A program made the position numbers and the translations under genes. 64,000 nucleotides of DNA. It comes from Kluyvera georgiana ATCC 51603 (GTDB lineage: Bacteria; Pseudomonadota; Gammaproteobacteria; Enterobacterales; Enterobacteriaceae). The stretch lies in the NCBI RefSeq assembly GCF_001654985.1, contig NZ_LXEU01000081.1:1-64000 (forward strand), read 5' to 3'. Below, in pieces: positions 11,210 to 21,721 of this stretch; within the stretch, counting starts at the first letter, position 1, and the number at the start of each line of letters is the position of its first letter. The notes under the pieces are model-generated. The model ran no database searches. It was not told the DNA's origin and worked only from the letters and a program-made list of their open reading frames with translations.

Positions 11210-12145
11210 TCAGGCGTAGAAAGCCAAACGTTCCGCCAGCAGATCAACGAACGCCCCACGGTCGACATCCACCATCACCGTCGCATTCGGCTTATTCCCC
11301 GTCAGGAAATAATAATCCACTACCGTCATCCCCTGGGTGTATTTCCCCTGTGTTTCTACGCCAACCCAACGCTCAACGGTGGTGAAAATCTCGGGCTTGA
11401 GCAGCCAGGCGATAGTGCACGGGTCGTGCAGCGGCGCGCCGACAAATCCCCATTTTTCATCTTTGTGGTATTCCATAAAGAAGTCCAGCAGTTCGGCGAC
11501 GATGGTGGAAATGGGATTGCCAATGGCGCGGAAACGTTCGATATCGGCGGCGTGAATCTGCGCTTTATGGGTGACGTCCAGCCCGGCCATCACCACGGGA
11601 ATGCCTGACTGGAAGACGATTTCTGCCGCTTCCGGGTCGACGAAAATGTTGAACTCAGCGGCGGGCGTCCAGTTGCCCAGCGCCATCGCACCGCCCATGA
11701 TCACAATGCGGGCGATTTTCGCGTGCAGTTCAGGATGGGTGTTCAGCAGGAGCGCCACGTTGGTCTGCGGGCCGGTAGAGACGATGGTGACTGGCTGCGG
11801 GCTCTCGCGTAGGGTTTCTGCCATTAGCTCAACGGCAGTGCAGCTTTGCGGGGCGAATGACGGCTCGGGCAGCGCCGGGCCGTCAAGGCCGCTTTCGCCG
11901 TGAACGTTATCGGCGATAATCAGTTCGCGCATGAGCGGTTTCACCGCGCCGCCAGCCACCGGGATATCCGTGCGCTTCAGCAGCGTCAGCATACGCAGGA
12001 CGTTGCGCAGAGTCTTCTCCGGCGTCTGGTTACCCGCGGAAGAGGTGATAGCTTTGACTTCAAGCTCAGGAGACGCCAGAGCGAGGACGATAGCGATCGC
12101 GTCATCATGACCCGGATCGCAATCAAGAATAATCGGCAGTGCCAT
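11210..12145 (-). CDS. rihA: Pyrimidine-specific ribonucleoside hydrolase RihA
   Basis: RihA hydrolyses cytidine and uridine to ribose plus base for salvage. The 311-residue protein equals the E. coli length. The nucleoside hydrolase calcium-binding motif [11 protein letters not shown] is at residues 8-18. Other active-site segments, [10 protein letters not shown] and [13 protein letters not shown], are intact. It lies downstream of gltIJKL but is separated from it by about 120 bases, so independent expression is possible. Confidence 0.96.
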   Translation of the reverse strand: MALPIILDCDPGHDDAIAIVLALASPELEVKAITSSAGNQTPEKTLRNVLRMLTLLKRTDIPVAGGAVKPLMRELIIADNVHGESGLDGPALPEPSFAPQSCTAVELMAETLRESPQPVTIVSTGPQTNVALLLNTHPELHAKIARIVIMGGAMALGNWTPAAEFNIFVDPEAAEIVFQSGIPVVMAGLDVTHKAQIHAADIERFRAIGNPISTIVAELLDFFMEYHKDEKWGFVGAPLHDPCTIAWLLKPEIFTTVERWVGVETQGKYTQGMTVVDYYFLTGNKPNATVMVDVDRGAFVDLLAERLAFYA

Positions 12146-12263
12146 AGCAGTTCCTTGTTCGCGTTATTTTGTGACAAGGGTAAGGCTTGCTAGTGGAATG
12201 AACGAGCAGATAGACGTTAAAGCGTGATGCAGCGCGCACTCTGCCGAGTGCGCGCCGGGGAGG

Positions 12264-12989
12264 TTAGTGCAGGATTTTGGCGAGGAAGTCTTTGGCGCGC
12301 TCCGATTTCGGATTGGCGAAGAACGCTTCTTTTTCAGCATCTTCGACGATTTTGCCTTCGTCCATAAAGATAACCCGGTTCGCCACTTTACGGGCAAAGC
12401 CCATTTCGTGGGTCACCACCATCATGGTCATCCCTTCGTTGGCCAGCTCGACCATCACGTCCAGTACCTCGTTGATCATTTCCGGATCGAGCGCCGACGT
12501 CGGTTCGTCAAACAGCATTGCTACCGGATCCATACACAGCGCTCGGGCAATTGCCACACGCTGCTGCTGGCCGCCGGACAGCTGCGCCGGGAACTTGTTG
12601 GCATGCGCCGACAGCCCAACGCGTTCCAGCAGCTTCAGCCCTTTATCGCGGGCCGCGGCTTTGTCGCGCTTGAGCACTTTGATCTGTGCCAGCGTCAGGT
12701 TTTCGATAATCGACAGATGCGGGAACAGTTCGAAATGCTGGAACACCATACCGACGTGAGAACGCAGCTGTGCCAAATCGGTTTTCTTGTCGTTCACCTT
12801 CGTACCGTTGACCAGGATTTCGCCCTGTTGCACCGGTTCGAGGCCGTTAACGGTCTTAATCAGGGTGGATTTACCGGAGCCGGACGGCCCGCACACCACC
12901 ACCACTTCGCCTTTTTTCACTTCCGTGGAGCAGTCGGTCAGCACCTGAAAGTGACCATACCATTTAGAGACGTTTTTCAGGGTAATCAT
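12264..12989 (-). CDS. gltL: Glutamate/aspartate ABC transporter ATP-binding subunit
   Basis: GltL is the ATPase of the GltIJKL importer for glutamate and aspartate. The 241-residue protein has Walker [10 protein letters not shown] near residue 35, the ABC signature LSGGQQQR near residue 138 and Walker [11 protein letters not shown] near residue 158. The H-loop VTHEMGFA follows. The start overlaps the gltK stop by one base. This family of polar amino acid ATPases looks alike, so the assignment rests on context and overall identity. Confidence 0.95.
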   Translation of the reverse strand: MITLKNVSKWYGHFQVLTDCSTEVKKGEVVVVCGPSGSGKSTLIKTVNGLEPVQQGEILVNGTKVNDKKTDLAQLRSHVGMVFQHFELFPHLSIIENLTLAQIKVLKRDKAAARDKGLKLLERVGLSAHANKFPAQLSGGQQQRVAIARALCMDPVAMLFDEPTSALDPEMINEVLDVMVELANEGMTMMVVTHEMGFARKVANRVIFMDEGKIVEDAEKEAFFANPKSERAKDFLAKILH

Positions 12990-13663
12990 TATACGGTCCT
13001 TTTCTTCAAGTAGCTGACCAGCAGCGAAGCGCTAAGGCTAATCACAAAATAGACAAAACCTGCAAACAGAATCATTTCGACCTGGGTGCCATCACGCTCA
13101 CCAATGGTTGAGGCGGTACGGAAGAAGTCTGCAAGGCTCAGAACGTACACCAGCGAGGTATCCTGGAACAGGACGATCCCCTGAGTCAGCAGCAGCGGCA
13201 CCATGGCGCGGAAGGCCTGCGGCAGAATGATGAGCTTCATCGATTGCCAGTGGGTCATCCCCAACGCCAGCGCGGCGCTGGACTGGCCGCGGGAAATGCT
13301 CTGGATACCGGCACGGATAATCTCGGAGTAATAGGCGGCTTCAAACATGGAGAAGGCCACCATCGCTGAGATGAGGCGAATATCGCTTTTCGGCGACAGC
13401 CCCAACACGTTTTGCAGGAACCCGGGCACGATCAGATAGAACCACAGCAGCACCATCACCAGCGGGACGGAGCGGAAAACGTTAACGTAAGCCTTGGCAA
13501 ACCAGGCAATCGGTTTGAACGCGGACAGGCGCATCACCGCCAGCAGCGTGCCCCAGACAATCCCCACCACCACTGCGGTGACGGTAATTTTGAGGGTGAT
13601 AACCAGACCTGCCAGCAGGTAAGGCATCGATGGAACAATCGAACTCCAGTCAAACTCGTACAT
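12989..13663 (-). CDS. gltK: Glutamate/aspartate ABC transporter permease GltK
   Basis: GltK is one of the two inner-membrane permeases of the importer. The 224-residue protein has about five hydrophobic segments. The polar amino acid permease EAA loop ([22 protein letters not shown]) lies around residues 113-134. Both gene ends overlap neighbours by a single base, a compact arrangement for stoichiometric synthesis with GltJ and GltL. Confidence 0.95.
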   Translation of the reverse strand: MYEFDWSSIVPSMPYLLAGLVITLKITVTAVVVGIVWGTLLAVMRLSAFKPIAWFAKAYVNVFRSVPLVMVLLWFYLIVPGFLQNVLGLSPKSDIRLISAMVAFSMFEAAYYSEIIRAGIQSISRGQSSAALALGMTHWQSMKLIILPQAFRAMVPLLLTQGIVLFQDTSLVYVLSLADFFRTASTIGERDGTQVEMILFAGFVYFVISLSASLLVSYLKKRTV

Positions 13664-14403
13664 TATTTACCCCCCAGGTTGCCCGGCAGGCGGATTTTGC
13701 GTTCCACCAGCGCCATCACCAGCATAATCACGGCGTTGATGAAAACGTAAGCGAGGGTGATTGCCGTAAAGGATTCCCAGGCGTGTGCAGAGTAATCGAG
13801 CAGTTTGCCGGCCTGCGCTGCCATATCGACCAGACCAATGGTGGACGCGATGGCCGAGTTCTTCACCAGGTTCATCATTTCAGAGGTCATGGGCGGTACG
13901 ATTACGCGATAAGCGTTCGGCAACAGCACGTAACGGTAGGTTTGTGGCAGGGTCAGGCCCATCGCCAGCCCAGCGTTTTTCTGCCCGCGCGGCAGCGATT
14001 GAATGGCGGCTCGCACCTGCTCGCAGACGCGCGCGGCGGTGAACAGACCCAGACAAATCATCGACGAGAGGAAGAACTGGATGTTGGGATCCAGTTCGGA
14101 TTTAAACCACATGCCGAGGTCTTCCGGCAGTAATTCCGGCACCACGAGATACCAGGTAAAGAACTGTACGATAAGCGGCACGTTACGGAACAGTTCGACG
14201 TAGCAGGTACCGATAGCCGATAAGAATCGGTTCGGAACGGTACGTAGAATCCCGAACAGTGAGCCAACGAAGAACGCGATAATCCACGCGGTGATGGATA
14301 GCGCGACGGTGACCTGGAAGCCGCTCCATAGCCAGCCGAGATAGGTGGTGTTGCCGAATGGGGCCTGTTGTAAAAAGATTCCCCAGTTCCAGTCTATTGA
14401 CAT
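13663..14403 (-). CDS. gltJ: Glutamate/aspartate ABC transporter permease GltJ
   Basis: GltJ is the partner permease to GltK. The 246-residue protein begins [10 protein letters not shown] and has membrane segments plus an EAA-type loop containing [18 protein letters not shown]. It is separated from gltI by 166 bases that hold a strong intrinsic terminator and the SroC region. Less permease and ATPase than binding protein is therefore expected. That ratio is an inference from the terminator and from E. coli knowledge. Confidence 0.95.
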   Translation of the reverse strand: MSIDWNWGIFLQQAPFGNTTYLGWLWSGFQVTVALSITAWIIAFFVGSLFGILRTVPNRFLSAIGTCYVELFRNVPLIVQFFTWYLVVPELLPEDLGMWFKSELDPNIQFFLSSMICLGLFTAARVCEQVRAAIQSLPRGQKNAGLAMGLTLPQTYRYVLLPNAYRVIVPPMTSEMMNLVKNSAIASTIGLVDMAAQAGKLLDYSAHAWESFTAITLAYVFINAVIMLVMALVERKIRLPGNLGGK

Positions 14404-14415
14404 AATGAACTCCCG

Positions 14416-14448
14416 AAAAAAAAGGGTAGCAGTTCGACCTGCTACCCT
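14416..14448 (-). terminator. Intrinsic terminator between gltI and gltJ (SroC 3' end)
   Basis: Read on the minus strand, a 10-bp stem (AGGGTAGCAG with CTGCTACCCT, 6-base loop) is followed by eight consecutive T residues, just 12 bases upstream of gltJ. It should stop most transcripts leaving gltI and forms the Hfq-binding 3' end of SroC. Confidence 0.9.
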
Positions 14449-14569
14449 CGAAGATTGTTGAACAGCGTTTTGCGGTATTCAGGCCAGGTGGGGAACGACC
14501 ACCTGACATATAGTCTGTCCGTGCTGAACCACAATCGAGAGGGCAGATTCTTCCGCCCCGTATTTTTTA
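14416..14569 (-). ncRNA. sroC: SroC small RNA (gltI 3' UTR derived)
   Basis: In E. coli and Salmonella, SroC is an Hfq-bound sponge of about 150-160 nt. RNase E releases it from the gltI-gltJ intercistronic region, and it sequesters GcvB. Here the same interval of about 150 bases is present between the gltI stop and the terminator, with no ORF. The 5' end is approximate and set by analogy, near the gltI stop codon. The assignment rests on location, size and terminator, because I could not align it to Rfam. Confidence 0.75.
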
Positions 14570-15478
14570 TTAGTTAAGTGCTTTGTCGTTAGGCGTTTTG
14601 AACAGCGCTTTCATCTCGTCAGAGAGTTCAAAGTTCATGTTCAGGTTTTTCGGTGGAATCGGGTTTTTAAACCATTTTTCAAACCATTTGGTGGCTTCAC
14701 CGGAGGTTTGCGCTTGAGCGATGGTATCGTCCATCAGCTTTTTAAACTCAGGGTCGTCTTTACGCAGCATACAGCCGTAAGCTTCCTGGGACTGCGGTTT
14801 GCCGACGATCTCCCAGTTGTCTGGTTTCTTGGCTTTAGCACGTTCACCGGCCAGCAGGGCATCATCCATCATAAACGCCACCGCACGACCGCTTTCCAGG
14901 GTACGGAAGGAGTCACCGTGGTCCTTGGCGCTGATGATGCGCATATTCATTTTTTGCTCGTCATTCAGCTTGTGCAGCAGAATTTCAGAGGTGGTACCGG
15001 AGGTGACGACAACGGCTTTGTCTTTCAGATCCGGGAAGTCTTTAATCGGGCCGCCTTTTTTCACCAGCAGTCGCGTACCGACGACGAAGATGGTGTCAGA
15101 GAAGGCCGCCTGTTTCTGGCGTTCAAGGTTGTTAGTGGTGGAACCACATTCGAAATCGAAGGTACCGTTTTGCAGCAGTGGAATACGGTTCTGCGAGGTG
15201 ATCGGAATTAATTTCACCTGCAGGTCCGGTTTGTTGAGCTTTTTCTTCACGGCATCAACGATGGCGTTGGAGTAGTCCTGAGAGTAACCGACCACTTTTT
15301 GCTGGTTGTCGTAATAAGAGAATGGCACGGATGATTCGCGGTGACCGACGACGATGACGCCGTTTTTGGCGATTTTAGCGAGCGTACCGCCTGCGGCGGG
15401 TGCCGCATCTTCCGCATGCGCCAGGCCAGCAGACATCCCCAGAACCAGCATTGCTGTGGCAAGCTTACGTAATTGCAT
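14570..15478 (-). CDS. gltI: Glutamate/aspartate periplasmic binding protein
   Basis: GltI captures glutamate and aspartate in the periplasm for GltJKL. The start is chosen at MQLRKLATA because AAGGAGTTGG lies just upstream; this gives 302 residues, the E. coli length. A Sec signal peptide ends at AHA before EDAAP, near residue 22. The SBP family 3 fold follows with VVGHRESSVPFSYYD and the DFECGSTTNN ligand loop. Regulation by the sRNA GcvB is suggested by a C/A-rich leader. Confidence 0.96.
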   Translation of the reverse strand: MQLRKLATAMLVLGMSAGLAHAEDAAPAAGGTLAKIAKNGVIVVGHRESSVPFSYYDNQQKVVGYSQDYSNAIVDAVKKKLNKPDLQVKLIPITSQNRIPLLQNGTFDFECGSTTNNLERQKQAAFSDTIFVVGTRLLVKKGGPIKDFPDLKDKAVVVTSGTTSEILLHKLNDEQKMNMRIISAKDHGDSFRTLESGRAVAFMMDDALLAGERAKAKKPDNWEIVGKPQSQEAYGCMLRKDDPEFKKLMDDTIAQAQTSGEATKWFEKWFKNPIPPKNLNMNFELSDEMKALFKTPNDKALN

Positions 15479-15521
15479 ATCCAACTCCTTCATCCTCTGC
15501 GACGTTGCCGCATAGATACCC

Positions 15522-15545
15522 ATTGTGAATGTTGTGTTGTTATCA
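15522..15545 (-). promoter_or_regulatory. C/A-rich GcvB target site in gltI leader
   Basis: On the minus strand, the leader 45-67 bases upstream of the gltI start reads AACAACACAACATTCACAAT, a G-poor C/A-rich stretch. Salmonella gltI carries such an element as the site paired by the GcvB R1 G/U-rich linker. Function here is inferred from that precedent. Confidence 0.6.
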
Positions 15546-15800
15546 CTGCGTCTTTAGCGTGCAGCGTTATGTGTGTTTGTTAGCATTTAGTTTGGCTTAA
15601 TGTAAATATTTTGCTGCTTTATTGTTTATTTTTGCGAGGCGTGCCGCACCGCTTTGAGGCAAAAATCGCAGTTTGCACAATAATGGTGCTACCGATGCCA
15701 TGTTGTGGTGCAACTTGGTTGCGCCGGTAGGGAATGTGCAGCCTCTTGATTATATTAAGCAATTGGCGTGCCAGAATGAGGTTTTGGTGACGGGGGAGGT

Positions 15801-15880
15801 GTAGGCCTGATAAGCGGAGCGCCATCAGGCTCGGTGCGATACAACTGCCGGATGGCGGCGTACCGCCTTATCCGGCCTAC
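15801..15880. repeat. BIME between lnt and gltI
   Basis: Two inverted REP-like units, a variant with GCCTGATAAGCG/CGCCATCAGGC and a canonical GCCGGATGGCGGC/GCCTTATCCGGC. They lie just after the lnt stop codon. Confidence 0.9.
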
Positions 15881-15898
15881 ATTGGATAGTGCAATCTT

Positions 15899-17437
15899 TT
15901 ATTTGCGGCGTTGACGCAGGCTCATCACCAGCGCGCCAAAGCCGAACAGCAGGGTAATCAACCACACCGTCCAGTCGCCGGTTCGCGCGTACGGCGTCAG
16001 GCCGACGGTCGGCGTGACTTTGGTGGTTAGCACCTGGCGGGTGAACTGCGGGATCATCGCCTGAATCTCACCGCGCGGACCAATGACGGCGGTAATGCCG
16101 TTGTTGGTGCTGCGCAGCAGCGGGCGCGCAAGCTCCAGCGCGCGCATCCGCGCCATCTGGAAGTGCTGCCACGGGCCGATGGACTTACCAAACCACGCAT
16201 CGTTAGAGATGGTTAGCAGGAAGTTAGTATCCGGGCGGAAGTTGTCGCGCACCTGCTGGCCGAGAATAATCTCGTAGCAGATCGCGGCGGTGAGCTTCAG
16301 ATTATGCGCCTGCAGCTGCGGCTGAATGTACGGCCCGCGGCTGAAGGATGACATTGGCAGGTCGAAGAACGGTGCCAGCGGACGCAGAATCGACTCCAGC
16401 GGCACAAACTCGCCAAACGGCACCAAGTGGTTCTTGTTATAGCGGTTGCCGGATTCGTAGCTGTATGGGCTGTCTTTGCCCAGCGTGATAATGGTGTTGT
16501 AGGTGTCGTAGCGATTCTGTTTGTTGAGGCGCGAATCGACGATACCGGTAATCAGCGTGCTGTCTTTGGCTCGCAGTAAATCATCCATCATGCTGAGGAA
16601 ACGCTGCTGGTTAATTTCCAGATCCGGAATGGCCGACTCCGGCCAGATAATCAGCTGCGATTTGCCCATCACCTGCTCGGTAGCGTCGAGGTAGATTTTT
16701 AGCGTGTTCAGCAGTTGTTTTTCGTCCCACTTCAGCGCCTGTGGGATGTCGCCCTGGACCAGCGAAACCTGAGTGGTTTTGTCGGTTTGCAGGGTATACC
16801 ACTGGATGTAGCGCAGCGGGAAGGGCAGGGAGAACAGCACCACGCCGACGACCAGCGGACGCCAGTGACGGGTGACCAGCGCCAGCACCAGCAGGCCGCT
16901 CACCATCATCAGCAGGAAGTTAATCGCCTCAACGCCCATCAGCGGCGCCAGCCCTTTCAGCGGGCCGTCAATCTGGCTGTAGCCAAACTGCAGCCATGGG
17001 AAGCCGGTCAGCACCCAGCCGCGCAGGAACTCGGTCAACTGCCAGACGACCGGCGCGGCAATCGCCACGCGCAGCCAGTTCGTTTTCGGCCACAGGCGCG
17101 ACAGAACACCGGCAAACAGGCCGGTGTACAGCGACAGATAAGCCGCCAGCAGCACCACGAGGAAGACGTTGACCGGGCCGGGCATGCCGCCAAACTGCGC
17201 GATGCTGACATAAACCCAGTTGATGCCGGTGCCAAACAGGCCGAAGCCCCAGAAATAACCAATGGCCGCAGCCTGCACCGGGCGACGGTTGAGCGTCAGC
17301 CCCTGCAGGCCCATCAGCGAGATAATCGCCGCAGGCCAGATGTCATAAGGAGAAAAAGCCAGCGTACCGCTGGCTCCGAAAAGTAGCGCCAGCAGCAGGC
17401 GAATGCGCTGGCGTTCAAGCAATGAGGCAAATGCCAT
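15899..17437 (-). CDS. lnt: Apolipoprotein N-acyltransferase
   Basis: Lnt adds the third acyl chain to the N-terminal cysteine of lipoproteins such as the RlpA and LptE encoded nearby. The 512-residue protein has several N-terminal membrane segments (to about residue 215), then a periplasmic nitrilase domain, then a final membrane helix. The catalytic triad motifs are WPESAIP (Glu), [11 protein letters not shown] (Lys) and AAICYEII (Cys). The length equals E. coli. It starts 5 bases after the corC stop. Confidence 0.97.
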   Translation of the reverse strand: MAFASLLERQRIRLLLALLFGASGTLAFSPYDIWPAAIISLMGLQGLTLNRRPVQAAAIGYFWGFGLFGTGINWVYVSIAQFGGMPGPVNVFLVVLLAAYLSLYTGLFAGVLSRLWPKTNWLRVAIAAPVVWQLTEFLRGWVLTGFPWLQFGYSQIDGPLKGLAPLMGVEAINFLLMMVSGLLVLALVTRHWRPLVVGVVLFSLPFPLRYIQWYTLQTDKTTQVSLVQGDIPQALKWDEKQLLNTLKIYLDATEQVMGKSQLIIWPESAIPDLEINQQRFLSMMDDLLRAKDSTLITGIVDSRLNKQNRYDTYNTIITLGKDSPYSYESGNRYNKNHLVPFGEFVPLESILRPLAPFFDLPMSSFSRGPYIQPQLQAHNLKLTAAICYEIILGQQVRDNFRPDTNFLLTISNDAWFGKSIGPWQHFQMARMRALELARPLLRSTNNGITAVIGPRGEIQAMIPQFTRQVLTTKVTPTVGLTPYARTGDWTVWLITLLFGFGALVMSLRQRRK

Positions 17438-17442
17438 GGAGA

Positions 17443-18321
17443 TTATTCGTCCAGTTTCGGTTGGGGGGAATCGTCCGGAATCTTAACATGAACCTGAATA
17501 ATACGACGGCTGTCAGCCATCGCCACCTTAAACTGGTAACCATCAATGTCGATGGTTTCCCCACGCGCCGGCAGATGACCGAAGGCCTGCATCACCAGCC
17601 CGCCGATGGTATCGACCTCTTCATCGCTGAAGTGGGTGCTGAAGGCATCGTTGAAGTCTTCGATAGAGGCCAGCGCGCGCACCGTCCAGGTGTGGCGGCT
17701 GAGCTGACGGAAGTCGATATCGTCCTCTTCGTCATACTCGTCTTCGATTTCGCCGACGATAAGCTCCAGAATATCTTCGATAGTCACCAGGCCCGAAACG
17801 CCGCCAAACTCATCGATAACGATGGCCATATGGTAGCGCTGGGAGCGGAACTCCTTGAGCATACGGTCAACCCGTTTGCTTTCCGGTACGACAACCGCGG
17901 TGCGTAACACTTTATCCATGCTGAAGGCTTCGGCGTCGCTGCGCATAAACGGCAGCAGATCCTTGGCCATCAGAATCCCTTCAATGTGATCTTTGTCCTC
18001 GCTGATAACCGGGAAACGCGAGTGGGCGGACTCGATGATGACATCAAGACATTCGTCCAGGGTCTGGTTGCGTTTCAGGGTAATCATTTGGGAGCGCGGG
18101 ATCATGATGTCGCGGACGCGCTGGTCGGCAATATCCATTACCCCTTCGAGCATGTCGCGCGTATCTTCATCGATAAGCTCGTTTTGCCCGGAATCACGGA
18201 TCAGCGCCAGAAGATCGTCACGGTTTTTCGGTTCACCGTGGAAAAGCTGGCTGAGTAAGAGGGAGAAGAATCCCTTTTTGCTGTTTACTGTGTCACTACT
18301 GTGTGAATTGTCGTCGCTCAT
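17443..18321 (-). CDS. corC: CorC (YbeX), CBS-domain protein
   Basis: YbeX/CorC is a cytoplasmic protein linked to magnesium/cobalt efflux and, in E. coli, to ribosome metabolism. The start at [10 protein letters not shown] gives 292 residues like E. coli. An upstream in-frame extension of 46 residues runs through REP DNA and is rejected. It has tandem CBS domains (about residues 70-190) and a C-terminal CorC/HlyC domain, with no DUF21 membrane domain. It belongs to the miaB-ybeZ-ybeY-corC-lnt group. Confidence 0.95.
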   Translation of the reverse strand: MSDDNSHSSDTVNSKKGFFSLLLSQLFHGEPKNRDDLLALIRDSGQNELIDEDTRDMLEGVMDIADQRVRDIMIPRSQMITLKRNQTLDECLDVIIESAHSRFPVISEDKDHIEGILMAKDLLPFMRSDAEAFSMDKVLRTAVVVPESKRVDRMLKEFRSQRYHMAIVIDEFGGVSGLVTIEDILELIVGEIEDEYDEEDDIDFRQLSRHTWTVRALASIEDFNDAFSTHFSDEEVDTIGGLVMQAFGHLPARGETIDIDGYQFKVAMADSRRIIQVHVKIPDDSPQPKLDE

Positions 18322-18376
18322 GGCGTCGTTTGGGTTCTCATGTTGATTAAACTGTCGCTCGTCGCGCGTAAATTCA

Positions 18377-18474
18377 GCGCCGGACGGCATGTTTTGCCTG
18401 ATGGCGCTTACGCTTATCAGGCCTGCAAAATGCATGAATGTAGGCCGGATAAGGCGCAAGCGCCGCCATCCGGC
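18377..18474. repeat. BIME between ybeY and corC
   Basis: Two inverted REP units (GCCGGACGGCATG with GCCTGATGGCGC, then GCCGGATAAGGCGC with GCGCCGCCATCCGGC) fill the interval. Unusually this BIME is inside a co-directional operon rather than at its end. Confidence 0.9.
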
Positions 18475-18480
18475 AAACTA

Positions 18481-18954
18481 CTATTCTGCAATCTTCTCGG
18501 AAATGTACGGATCCTCATAGCCCAGAGCAAGCATTATCTCTGTCTCGAGGCTTTCCATCTCTTCCGCTTCCTCATCTTCGATGTGGTCATAGCCCAGCAG
18601 ATGCAGGCTGCCGTGGACAACCATGTGCGCCCAGTGGGCTTCCAGCGGTTTGCCTTGCTCAACGGCTTCCTGCTCCACCACCTGACGGCAGATGATCAGA
18701 TCGCCCAGCAGCGGCATCTCCATTCCCGGTGGCGCCTCAAACGGGAAGGAGAGGACGTTGGTCGGTTTATCCTTACCGCGATAGGTGAGGTTCAGTTCAT
18801 GGCTCTCAGCTTCATCCACCAGGCGAATCGTCACTTCTGATTCCTCCTGAAACTGCGGGATAACGGCATCCAGCCAGCGCTGGAACTGACTTTCTTCTGG
18901 CAGGCCGGTGTTGTTTTCACAGGCCAACTGGAGATCGAGGATCACCTGACTCAT
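18481..18954 (-). CDS. ybeY: Endoribonuclease YbeY
   Basis: YbeY is a zinc endoribonuclease needed for 16S rRNA 3' maturation and ribosome quality control. The 157-residue protein carries the zinc motif [11 protein letters not shown] near residue 114 and the conserved Arg in [19 protein letters not shown]. Its start overlaps the ybeZ stop by 4 bases (ATGA), so the two are probably translationally coupled. Confidence 0.96.
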   Translation of the reverse strand: MSQVILDLQLACENNTGLPEESQFQRWLDAVIPQFQEESEVTIRLVDEAESHELNLTYRGKDKPTNVLSFPFEAPPGMEMPLLGDLIICRQVVEQEAVEQGKPLEAHWAHMVVHGSLHLLGYDHIEDEEAEEMESLETEIMLALGYEDPYISEKIAE

Positions 18955-19997
18955 TTCTGCTCCTGCGCCTGAGCTTCGCGTTTACGTTCGGCGGCCAGCT
19001 CGGCTTTACGTTTTTGATCGGCTTCTTCCCACGCTTCATAAGCGTTGACGATGCGGGCAACCACCGGGTGGCGCACCACGTCTTCGCTGTGGAAGAAGTT
19101 AAAGCTGATTTCATCGACTTCGGCCAGTACTTCGATGGCGTGACGCAGGCCAGATTTGGTGCTGCGCGGCAGGTCAATCTGGGTGACGTCGCCGGTGATA
19201 ACCGCTTTGGAGTTAAAGCCGATACGGGTCAGGAACATCTTCATCTGTTCGATGGTGGTGTTCTGGCTCTCATCAAGAATGATGAACGCATCGTTCAGCG
19301 TACGGCCACGCATGTAGGCCAGCGGCGCGACTTCGATGACGTTACGTTCCATCAGCTTCTCAACTTTCTCGAAGCCGAGCATCTCGAACAGCGCGTCGTA
19401 CAGCGGGCGTAGATACGGGTCAACCTTCTGGCTTAAATCGCCCGGCAGGAAGCCGAGTTTTTCGCCCGCTTCAACCGCCGGACGGGTCAGCAGAATACGG
19501 CGAATTTCCTGACGCTCCAGCGCATCGACCGCTGCCGCCACCGCCAGGTAGGTTTTACCGGTACCGGCCGGGCCGATACCAAAGGTGATATCGTGATCGA
19601 GAATGTGGGCGATGTACTGCGCCTGATTAGGCGTACGCGGTTTGATCACACCACGCTTGGTTTTGATATTGATCGCTTTACCGTAGTCCGGCACGCTCTC
19701 GGCGCTTTGTTCCAGCACGCGCGCTTCTTTAATCGCCAGGTGGATCTGCTCTGGCTCAATGTCCTGAATCTGGCCGCGCATCGGGGCGGTATCCACATAC
19801 AGGTTACGCAGAATATCGGCAGCGGCGGTCACGCAGATGGCGCGTCCCGTCAGTTTGAAATGGTTATCGCGGCGGTTGATTTCGATGCCCAGTCGTCGCT
19901 CCAGCTGTTTGATATTGTCATCAAACGGGCCACACAGGCTCAGCAGACGGGCATTGTCTGCAGGCTCCAGGGTAATTTCGCGAGTGTCTATGTTCAA
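18951..19997 (-). CDS. ybeZ: PhoH-family ATPase YbeZ
   Basis: YbeZ is a PhoH-like ATPase that partners YbeY in RNA metabolism. The start is TTG, preceded by AGAGGAAC, as I recall for E. coli. The 348-residue protein has Walker A GPAGTGKT near residue 145, Walker [10 protein letters not shown] near residue 240 and a charged C-terminal tail rich in Lys, Arg and Glu. An N-terminal region containing [14 protein letters not shown]-like nucleic-acid binding features precedes the ATPase domain. Confidence 0.94.
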   Translation of the reverse strand: MNIDTREITLEPADNARLLSLCGPFDDNIKQLERRLGIEINRRDNHFKLTGRAICVTAAADILRNLYVDTAPMRGQIQDIEPEQIHLAIKEARVLEQSAESVPDYGKAINIKTKRGVIKPRTPNQAQYIAHILDHDITFGIGPAGTGKTYLAVAAAVDALERQEIRRILLTRPAVEAGEKLGFLPGDLSQKVDPYLRPLYDALFEMLGFEKVEKLMERNVIEVAPLAYMRGRTLNDAFIILDESQNTTIEQMKMFLTRIGFNSKAVITGDVTQIDLPRSTKSGLRHAIEVLAEVDEISFNFFHSEDVVRHPVVARIVNAYEAWEEADQKRKAELAAERKREAQAQEQK

Positions 19998-20120
19998 ACT
20001 GTTCCTCTTATGTCTGTATAGCCGTAGGACACGCGTCTTTGGCTCGTAAAGGAATTATTCACGCCGCAGTCAAAAGGCGCAAGCATTGCGATAAATATGG
20101 GGGTGGCAGGAGGAAATACA

Positions 20121-20144
20121 AGGCCCGCCAGAGCTGACGGGCCA
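20121..20144 (-). terminator. Hairpin after miaB
   Basis: On the minus strand, GGCCCGTCAG pairs imperfectly with CTGGCGGGCC just after the miaB stop, followed by TTGTATTT. The U tract is weak, so this may attenuate rather than fully stop transcription into ybeZ. Confidence 0.5.
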
Positions 20145-20150
20145 TGAAGA

Positions 20151-21575
20151 TTAAGGCTGGTAGATTCCTACGCCCAGGTCGCTTTCTCTGCGGGTACGCG
20201 CAATGACCGACTCCGGCGTTTCAACCACACGCAGGCCCATCTCATCTTCGGTGCGCACCAGCTTGCCGCGCAGGGAGTTGGTGTAGACGTCGATGATTTC
20301 CACGTCGACAAACTTACCGACCATATCCGGCGTGCCTTCGAAGTTCACCACGCGGTTGTTCTCGGTGCGCCCGGTCAGTTCCATAATGCTCTTACGTGAA
20401 GTGCCTTCCACCAGGATACGCTGAACGGTGCCGAGCATGCGACGGCTCCAGGCCATGGCCTGCTGGTTGATGCGCTCCTGAAGAATGTACAGGCGCTGCT
20501 TTTTCTCTTCTTCCGGTACATCGTCGACCATATCGGCTGCCGGCGTGCCTGGACGCGCGGAGAAGACAAAGCTAAAGCTCACGTCAAAGTTCACATCGGC
20601 AATCAGCTTCATGGTCTGCTCGAAGTCCTGGGGCGTTTCTCCCGGGAAACCGACGATAAAGTCGGAGCTTATCTGAATATCCGGACGCGCGGCGCGCAGC
20701 TTGCGGATAATCGATTTGTACTCCAGCGCGGTGTGCGGGCGGCCCATCAGGTTCAGCACGCGGTCGGAACCGCTCTGAATCGGCAGGTGCAGGAAGCTCA
20801 CCAGCTCCGGCGTGTCGCGATAGACTTCGATGATGTCGTCGGTGAACTCGATCGGGTGGCTGGTGGTGAAACGCACGCGGTCGATCCCGTCAATGGCGGC
20901 CACCAGGCGCAGCAGTTCGGCGAAGGAGCCGGTGGTGCCATCGTAGTTCTCACCGCGCCAGGCGTTAACGTTCTGTCCCAGCAGGTTGACTTCACGCACG
21001 CCCTGAGCGGCCAGTTGGGCAATCTCAAACAGGATGTCGTCGCACGGACGGCTGACCTCTTCACCGCGGGTATACGGCACCACGCAGTAAGTGCAGTACT
21101 TGTTACAGCCTTCCATGATGGAAACGAATGCGGTCGGGCCTTCGGCGCGCGGTTCAGGCAGACGGTCAAACTTCTCGATTTCCGGGAAGCTGACGTCAAT
21201 CACCGGGCGACGATTGTTGCGTACGGCGTCAATCATTTCTGGCAGACGGTGCAGCGTTTGCGGCCCGAAAATAATATCTACGTAGTGGGCGCGTTGGCGA
21301 ATGAGTTTGCCTTCCTGAGACGCAACGCAGCCGCCGACACCAATAATGACCTTTGGGTTTTTGGCTTTGATTAATTTCCAGCGGCCTAACTGGTGAAAGA
21401 CTTTCTCCTGCGCTTTCTCTCGAATTGAGCAGGTGTTCAGCAGCAAGACATCGGCTTCTGCTGCGTTTTCAGTCAGTTGATACCCATGAGTGGCATCCAG
21501 CAGATCGGCCATCTTTGATGAATCGTACTCGTTCATCTGACAGCCCCAGGTTTTAATATGGAGTTTTTTTGTCAT
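20151..21575 (-). CDS. miaB: tRNA-2-methylthio-N6-isopentenyladenosine synthase MiaB
   Basis: MiaB is a radical-SAM methylthiotransferase that adds 2-methylthio to i6A37 of tRNAs. The ATG at [13 protein letters not shown] gives 474 residues as in E. coli. A TTG six codons upstream is possible but less likely. The first Fe-S cluster ligands are in [19 protein letters not shown] and GGCVASQEG. The radical-SAM CxxxCxxC motif is CNKYCTYC near residue 157, and a C-terminal TRAM domain follows. Confidence 0.97.
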   Translation of the reverse strand: MTKKLHIKTWGCQMNEYDSSKMADLLDATHGYQLTENAAEADVLLLNTCSIREKAQEKVFHQLGRWKLIKAKNPKVIIGVGGCVASQEGKLIRQRAHYVDIIFGPQTLHRLPEMIDAVRNNRRPVIDVSFPEIEKFDRLPEPRAEGPTAFVSIMEGCNKYCTYCVVPYTRGEEVSRPCDDILFEIAQLAAQGVREVNLLGQNVNAWRGENYDGTTGSFAELLRLVAAIDGIDRVRFTTSHPIEFTDDIIEVYRDTPELVSFLHLPIQSGSDRVLNLMGRPHTALEYKSIIRKLRAARPDIQISSDFIVGFPGETPQDFEQTMKLIADVNFDVSFSFVFSARPGTPAADMVDDVPEEEKKQRLYILQERINQQAMAWSRRMLGTVQRILVEGTSRKSIMELTGRTENNRVVNFEGTPDMVGKFVDVEIIDVYTNSLRGKLVRTEDEMGLRVVETPESVIARTRRESDLGVGIYQP

Positions 21576-21721
21576 CGCCTTGCTCTTGCTCAATTATGAA
21601 TAGCCAACATTGCCGGGCGCGTATTGTAATGCTTTGACGCGGTTGTGACCAGCCTGGCGGATATTCGCCGTAAAGGACAAAAGTCCGGTAAACTTAAGGG
21701 ATTCGGCTTTAAGGATAATAA

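Larger units (their letters stand above)
15479..15898. other. gltI upstream region, no gene
   Basis: This 420-base interval holds the gltI leader with a C/A-rich stretch, an AT-rich promoter-like zone and a BIME next to the lnt stop. A small reading frame inside it overlaps the BIME and has no recognisable protein, so I do not call it. Confidence 0.7.

Noticed and set aside
15619-15825. 68-codon minus-strand frame upstream of gltI
   Set aside because: It runs into a BIME and has no conserved match or ribosome-binding site I can see.
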